This document shows, piece after piece, positions 30,445 through 32,795 of a DNA stretch of 32,795 nucleotides. The notes beneath the pieces are model-generated. The model did not search any database. It saw nothing but the letters and a program-made list of their open reading frames with translations, and had not been told where the DNA came from. Origin of the DNA: Mariprofundus sp. Its GTDB lineage: Bacteria; Pseudomonadota; Zetaproteobacteria; Mariprofundales; Mariprofundaceae. The position numbers were made by a program, and so were the translations under genes. The first letter of the stretch is position 1; each line of letters opens with the position of its first letter. Location of the stretch: the NCBI GenBank assembly GCA_030951045.1, contig JAUZQJ010000089.1:1-32795 (forward strand), given 5' to 3'.

Positions 30445-31548
30445 ATGCCTACATTAGAAACAATCCTGGCTAAAACAGCACTATTTGATGCGCATGTTGG
30501 CCTCGGCGGAAAGCTGGTGCCGTTTGCAGGCTTTGAGATGCCTGTACAATATAAAATGGGCGCGTTAAAAGAATATACAGCTGTGCGTGAAGGTGGGGCT
30601 GGTATTTTTGATATCGCTCACATGGGCCAGGTGCGTGTGAGTGGAGATGAGGCGCTGGAGTTTTTGCAATACCTCACCACCAATGATGTCTCGAAGCTGG
30701 TGGAAGGGCAGGTGCAATATTCAGCCCTGTTGAATGAAACAGGTACATTTATTGATGATATCACCACCTATAAACTAGGCGGCAATGCATACTATCTCTG
30801 TATCAATGCCGCCAATCGCCACAAGGATGTCGCGCATTTGCAAACAGAGGCGGCTAACTTTGATGTGGTGGTGGTGGATGAATCGGATGGCACCACATTA
30901 TTAGCTCTACAAGGGGCTACTGCACAGGCGGCACTGCAACCACTACTGGATATCGATCTTGAGTCGGTTGGTTATTATAAGTTTGCTGAAATTTCCATCA
31001 ATGGTTGTGATGGCATCATTTCACGTACCGGTTACACCGGCGAAGATGGTTTTGAAATCTATATCCCCAATGCTATCGCTGTAGATGTGTGGGATGCATT
31101 GCTTGCCAATGGAGCCGTTCCGATTGGTCTGGCTGCGCGTGATATGTTGCGTACAGAGATGGGCTACGCACTATATGGCCATGAAATTTCTGATGCTGTG
31201 ACACCCGTAGAAGCGAAATTGATGTGGATTACCAAGCTTGAGAAAGGTTATTTTATCGGTAAGGAAGCGGTTGAAGCACGTAAAGAAAGCGGGCCTCAAC
31301 AGCGATTGATTGCGATTAAATTGACCGGTCGCGGTATTCCGCGCGAGCATTATCCGGTCAGTGTGGATGGTGTTTTGAGTGGAGAAATCACCTCCGGCAT
31401 GTTCAGCCCCATGGCTGGCGGTGTTGCATTAGCGTATGTAAAACCTGAACACGCTGAAGCAGGTGAAGTGAGCGTAGAGATTCGTGGTAAACAGGTGGCA
31501 GCCGAACGCACCGTTCTGCCTTTCGTACGCAGCAACGTAAGACGATAA
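30445..31548 (+). CDS. gcvT: Glycine cleavage system T protein (aminomethyltransferase)
   Basis: A 367-residue protein of typical length. It takes the aminomethyl group from lipoyl-GcvH and gives 5,10-methylene-THF plus ammonia. Family features include the N-terminal PFAGFEMPVQY, FDIAHMGQVRVSG, the Asp104-Asp105 pair (GTFIDDITTY) that holds the catalytic aspartate, ISRTGYTGEDGFEIY and the C-terminal IPREHYPV with GEITSGMFSPM. GGAGAAGG lies just inside the end of folD, and the ATG starts right after the folD stop. gcvH follows by 25 nt. Its product is the substrate of FolD, which explains the gene order. Confidence 0.96.
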   Translation: MPTLETILAKTALFDAHVGLGGKLVPFAGFEMPVQYKMGALKEYTAVREGGAGIFDIAHMGQVRVSGDEALEFLQYLTTNDVSKLVEGQVQYSALLNETGTFIDDITTYKLGGNAYYLCINAANRHKDVAHLQTEAANFDVVVVDESDGTTLLALQGATAQAALQPLLDIDLESVGYYKFAEISINGCDGIISRTGYTGEDGFEIYIPNAIAVDVWDALLANGAVPIGLAARDMLRTEMGYALYGHEISDAVTPVEAKLMWITKLEKGYFIGKEAVEARKESGPQQRLIAIKLTGRGIPREHYPVSVDGVLSGEITSGMFSPMAGGVALAYVKPEHAEAGEVSVEIRGKQVAAERTVLPFVRSNVRR

Positions 31549-31573
31549 TTCTAGTAGAAAAGGGAGAGGGACG

Positions 31574-31951
31574 ATGACAATTTCTGCGAATGTAAAATAT
31601 ACCAAAGATCATGAATGGGTCAGAATGGATGGTGATATCGCCACCTTTGGCATTACCGATCACGCCCAGGAAGCGTTGGGTGATATTGTGTTTGTCGAGC
31701 TGCCGGAAGTTGGTCGTGAGGTAGAGGCTGGTGAGGCCTATGCCGTGGTGGAATCTGTAAAAGCGGTTTCTGATGTCTATGCGCCTGTGGCCGGTGAAGT
31801 GGTTGAAGTGAATGAAGCGCTGGAAGGTGAGCCGGAGAAGGTCAATACCGATGCGTTTGGTGCCGGCTGGATTGCCAAAGTGAAAGTTATTGGTGATGGA
31901 CCTGTCGAGTTGATGACAGATGATGAGTACAACACATTTTTAGAAGAGTAA
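31574..31951 (+). CDS. gcvH: Glycine cleavage system H protein (lipoyl carrier)
   Basis: A 125-residue acidic protein of normal size. The lipoylated lysine is Lys63 in VVESVKAVSDVYAP, at the tip of a beta hairpin. The N-terminus has KYTKDHEWVR and the C-terminus GAGWIAKVKV. GcvH shuttles the aminomethyl and reducing groups between GcvP, GcvT and lipoamide dehydrogenase. GGGAGAGGG upstream supports the ATG. A 182-nt gap containing a long palindrome separates it from gcvPA, so the downstream subunit may be transcribed differently. Confidence 0.97.
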   Translation: MTISANVKYTKDHEWVRMDGDIATFGITDHAQEALGDIVFVELPEVGREVEAGEAYAVVESVKAVSDVYAPVAGEVVEVNEALEGEPEKVNTDAFGAGWIAKVKVIGDGPVELMTDDEYNTFLEE

Positions 31952-31971
31952 GGGTGACAATCCAGCTCACC

Positions 31972-32059
31972 ACTGATTTTCCCGATGGGCGCGTTAAAAA
32001 ATGCTCACTTGCAGTAGCAAGCTCCGCTTTTTCGCCTTCCCCTCAGAAAAATCAGCAGT
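31972..32059. repeat. 88-nt imperfect palindrome between gcvH and gcvPA
   Basis: The ends (CTGATTTT at 31973-31980 and AAAATCAG at 32047-32056) are complementary. The middle holds a 5-bp hairpin CTTGC/GCAAG (32008-32012/32017-32021) around AGTA, flanked by A-run and T-run arms and GGCG/CGCC. With a few bulges it folds into one long hairpin. It begins 20 nt after the gcvH stop. The layout resembles dispersed intergenic palindromes (REP/MITE-like) or a terminator/attenuator. It does not have the motifs of a glycine riboswitch. Whether it recurs in the genome is unknown. Confidence 0.6.
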
Positions 32060-32133
32060 AATCTGAATCGTTACGTAATAAAAACGTTACTGTTGAGCTA
32101 TCCTGTTCAGCGCTAATATAGAAGGACATAACC

Positions 32134-32795
32134 ATGCGGTTTCTCCCCCATACCGATACTGATCGCTCAGCCATGCTTGAGACGATGGGTGTATCAGGCA
32201 TTGCTGACCTGTTTTCAGATATTCCGGATGCATTTCATCTGGAGCGAGGTCAGATGAATATTGCCGAAGCGCTTTCAGAAGCAGGCATTGTGCGTAAATT
32301 TACCAAGGCTTCTGAAAAGAATCGTAATGCGACCAACACCCGTTATTTTCTGGGTGGCGGCACCTATCACCATTTTGTGCCAGCCGTTGTTGATTATGTG
32401 ATTTCACGTGGTGAGTTTCTCACTGCCTATACTCCATATCAGCCTGAAATTGCTCAGGGCACATTGCAGGCTTTGTTCGAGTTTCAAACCATGATTGCGC
32501 GTTTGACTGGCATGGATGTATCCAATGCTTCGATGTATGAGGCTGCCACGGCAACTGCAGAAGCAGCCTTGATGGCGCGCCGTGTGAGCCGCAAAAAAAG
32601 GGTAGTGATGGCCGGATCTGTGAATCCGCGTTATCGCAGTGTTACAGCCAATTACCTGTCGCGTTTAGATGGTGAATATGAAGAAGTTGATATGGGTTGT
32701 TTCGGCACTGATCTGGACAAGGTGATTGCTGCGATTGATGAGCAAACAGCCTGTGTGATTGTGCAATATCCTGATTTTTATGGTTCCGTTTATGA
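32134..32795 (+). CDS. gcvPA: Glycine dehydrogenase (decarboxylating) subunit 1, partial at window end
   Basis: The first 220 codons of an expected protein of about 440-450 residues; the window ends inside it. It starts MRFLPHTDTDRSAMLETMG, with ARYF-type segment NTRYFLGGGTYHHFVP, the conserved AYTPYQPEIAQGT and LFEFQTMIARLTGMDVSNASMY. This is the N-terminal half of the P protein, which decarboxylates glycine; the PLP lysine is on subunit 2, expected downstream. The split form differs from the single-chain GcvP of E. coli. GAAGGA at 32121-32126 supports the ATG. It belongs with gcvT and gcvH. Confidence 0.95.
   Translation, partial: MRFLPHTDTDRSAMLETMGVSGIADLFSDIPDAFHLERGQMNIAEALSEAGIVRKFTKASEKNRNATNTRYFLGGGTYHHFVPAVVDYVISRGEFLTAYTPYQPEIAQGTLQALFEFQTMIARLTGMDVSNASMYEAATATAEAALMARRVSRKKRVVMAGSVNPRYRSVTANYLSRLDGEYEEVDMGCFGTDLDKVIAAIDEQTACVIVQYPDFYGSVY

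Noticed and set aside
32093-32119. Possible promoter TTGAGC...TAATAT before gcvPA
   Set aside because: Spacing is only 15 nt and transcription would start about 8 nt before the ATG, losing the GAAGGA ribosome site.

Overview
The window is about 33 kb of compact, moderate-GC bacterial chromosome with no sign of phage, plasmid, CRISPR or insertion sequence. Gene content and protein style point to the Pseudomonadota: secE-nusG-rplKAJL-rpoBC order, a HemX/HemY pair beside hemD and hemB, a YdjM-like protein and two-subunit glycine dehydrogenase. A deep-branching or Zetaproteobacteria-like lineage would fit, but that is an inference from style and needs a 16S or RpoB comparison.

Layout. (1) 1-12,062, plus strand: the ribosome/RNA polymerase block rpmG, tRNA-Trp, secE, nusG, rplK, rplA, rplJ, rplL, rpoB, rpoC. 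It has structured leaders before rplK and rplJ, a very strong attenuator-like hairpin between rplL and rpoB, and a clear terminator after rpoC. (2) 12,138-14,861: a YdjM-like membrane protein (plus) and a SulP anion transporter with a STAS domain (minus), facing each other across a bidirectional terminator. (3) 14,996-19,073, plus: haem cluster hemD, hemB, hemX, hemY, without hemC. (4) 19,075-21,704, minus: queA then nadE, overlapping by 4 bases; nadE ends one base from the end of hemY. (5) 21,730-28,948, minus: a signalling island. In transcription order it holds a 1,098-residue hybrid kinase (Cache-type sensor, HAMP, kinase, two receivers, HPt), a stand-alone receiver, a CheB methylesterase whose receiver has lost its phosphorylation residues, and a PAS hybrid kinase with its own probable promoter. 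A perfect 23-bp inverted repeat separates the island from queA. (6) 29,150-29,509, minus: a small VOC/glyoxalase-fold protein. (7) 29,575-32,795, plus: one-carbon cluster folD, gcvT, gcvH, gcvPA (the last cut by the window end), with an 88-nt imperfect palindrome between gcvH and gcvPA.

How the genes work together. Block 1 supplies ribosomal stalk proteins, RNA polymerase core and the SecE/NusG pair. Block 3 makes uroporphyrinogen III and carries haem-linked membrane proteins. Block 7 is chemically coherent: the glycine cleavage system makes 5,10-methylene-THF, which FolD interconverts with 10-formyl-THF. Block 5 contains sensors, relay modules and a methylesterase but no DNA-binding output, so its target lies elsewhere.

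Most of the window is ordinary housekeeping sequence and I see no clearly new multi-gene system. The items most worth a second look are the degenerate-receiver CheB and its relay neighbours, the perfect palindrome at 21,730-21,785, and the 88-nt palindrome at 31,972-32,059.
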